From the NCBI GenBank assembly GCA_024641305.1, contig JAHEDI010000007.1, forward strand, positions 1 to 64,000: DNA of 64,000 nucleotides. The letters run 5' to 3'. Below the pieces are notes generated by a model. It did no database searches. It saw only the letters and a program-made list of their open reading frames with translations, and was not told where the DNA came from. Shown here one piece after another: positions 63,968-64,000 of this stretch. The first letter of the stretch is position 1, and each line of letters starts with the position of its first letter. Source of the DNA: a bacterium (GTDB taxonomy: Bacteria; Actinomycetota; Acidimicrobiia; Spongiisociales; JAENVV01). The translations under genes and the position numbers were made by a program.

Positions 63968-64000
63968 GGCCGTCGGGGGAACGTTCATCAGCGTTCCTGG

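Noticed and set aside
63978..63997. A 6-bp hairpin GGAACG/CGTTCC after murJ.
   Set aside because: No U-tract is visible before the window ends, so it cannot be called a terminator.

Overview
The window looks like a chromosomal segment of a GC-rich actinobacterium, probably of an Acidimicrobiia-like lineage (class-level placement is inference). The markers are an HspR-type regulator after dnaJ, a WhiB protein, a DUF3151 protein, an AfsR/SARP regulator, an RskA-like anti-sigma factor, a GlnR-like atypical response regulator and a eukaryotic-type glutamine synthetase II. I see no phage genes, transposases, CRISPR arrays or rRNA. There is one tRNA, tRNA-Pro(CGG).

Layout. 1-8.1 kb is a proteostasis region: the end of grpE, dnaJ and hspR, then mscL, a degenerate archease-like gene, a Ycf46-type AAA+ ATPase and clpB with a degenerate HAIR-like site upstream. 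8.1-14 kb holds DUF3151, an NfeD/paraslipin pair, a lipoprotein, an M20 amidohydrolase and an MFS-spermidine synthase fusion. 14-20.4 kb is an AapJQMP-type amino-acid ABC transporter plus hemD. 20.4-33 kb carries ppk, an amidohydrolase/TetR pair, purA-purD-purE, a hybrid-type sensor kinase, a YcaQ-family protein, two YbjQ proteins and purB. 33-39 kb is envelope and regulation: an LCP enzyme, Nudix, an Nfu N-domain protein, anchored proteins, and an ECF sigma/anti-sigma operon. 39-46 kb starts with a B12-binding CarH/LitR-like regulator divergent from the ECF operon, then glnII and glnA-glnR-like around a shared 225-bp control region, and a 1027-residue SARP. 46-54.7 kb has erpA-ridA, mrp, a four-gene fxsA-Nudix-MBL-M23 operon, selA-selB and whiB. 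54.8-64 kb has a long NfeD protein, a single-domain response regulator with a CNNM/CorC protein, tRNA-Pro, lysC-asd, a membrane-anchored cyclophilin, and PHP-murJ.

Genome style. Genes are tightly packed, with many ATGA/GTGA overlaps inside operons. Five convergent pairs share a single CTAG palindrome as both stop codons. Twenty-one operon-leading genes lack a Shine-Dalgarno and instead have TANNNT ending 6-9 nt before the start codon, the signature of leaderless transcription. Most other lead genes have a clear Shine-Dalgarno.

The most interesting candidates are the light/B12 regulator opposite an ECF sigma operon, the nitrogen-control island with 11-bp-phased GlnR-like boxes, a perfect 14-bp palindrome on the erpA promoter, a possible small RNA after mrp, and several members of known families that have lost their catalytic or metal-binding residues.
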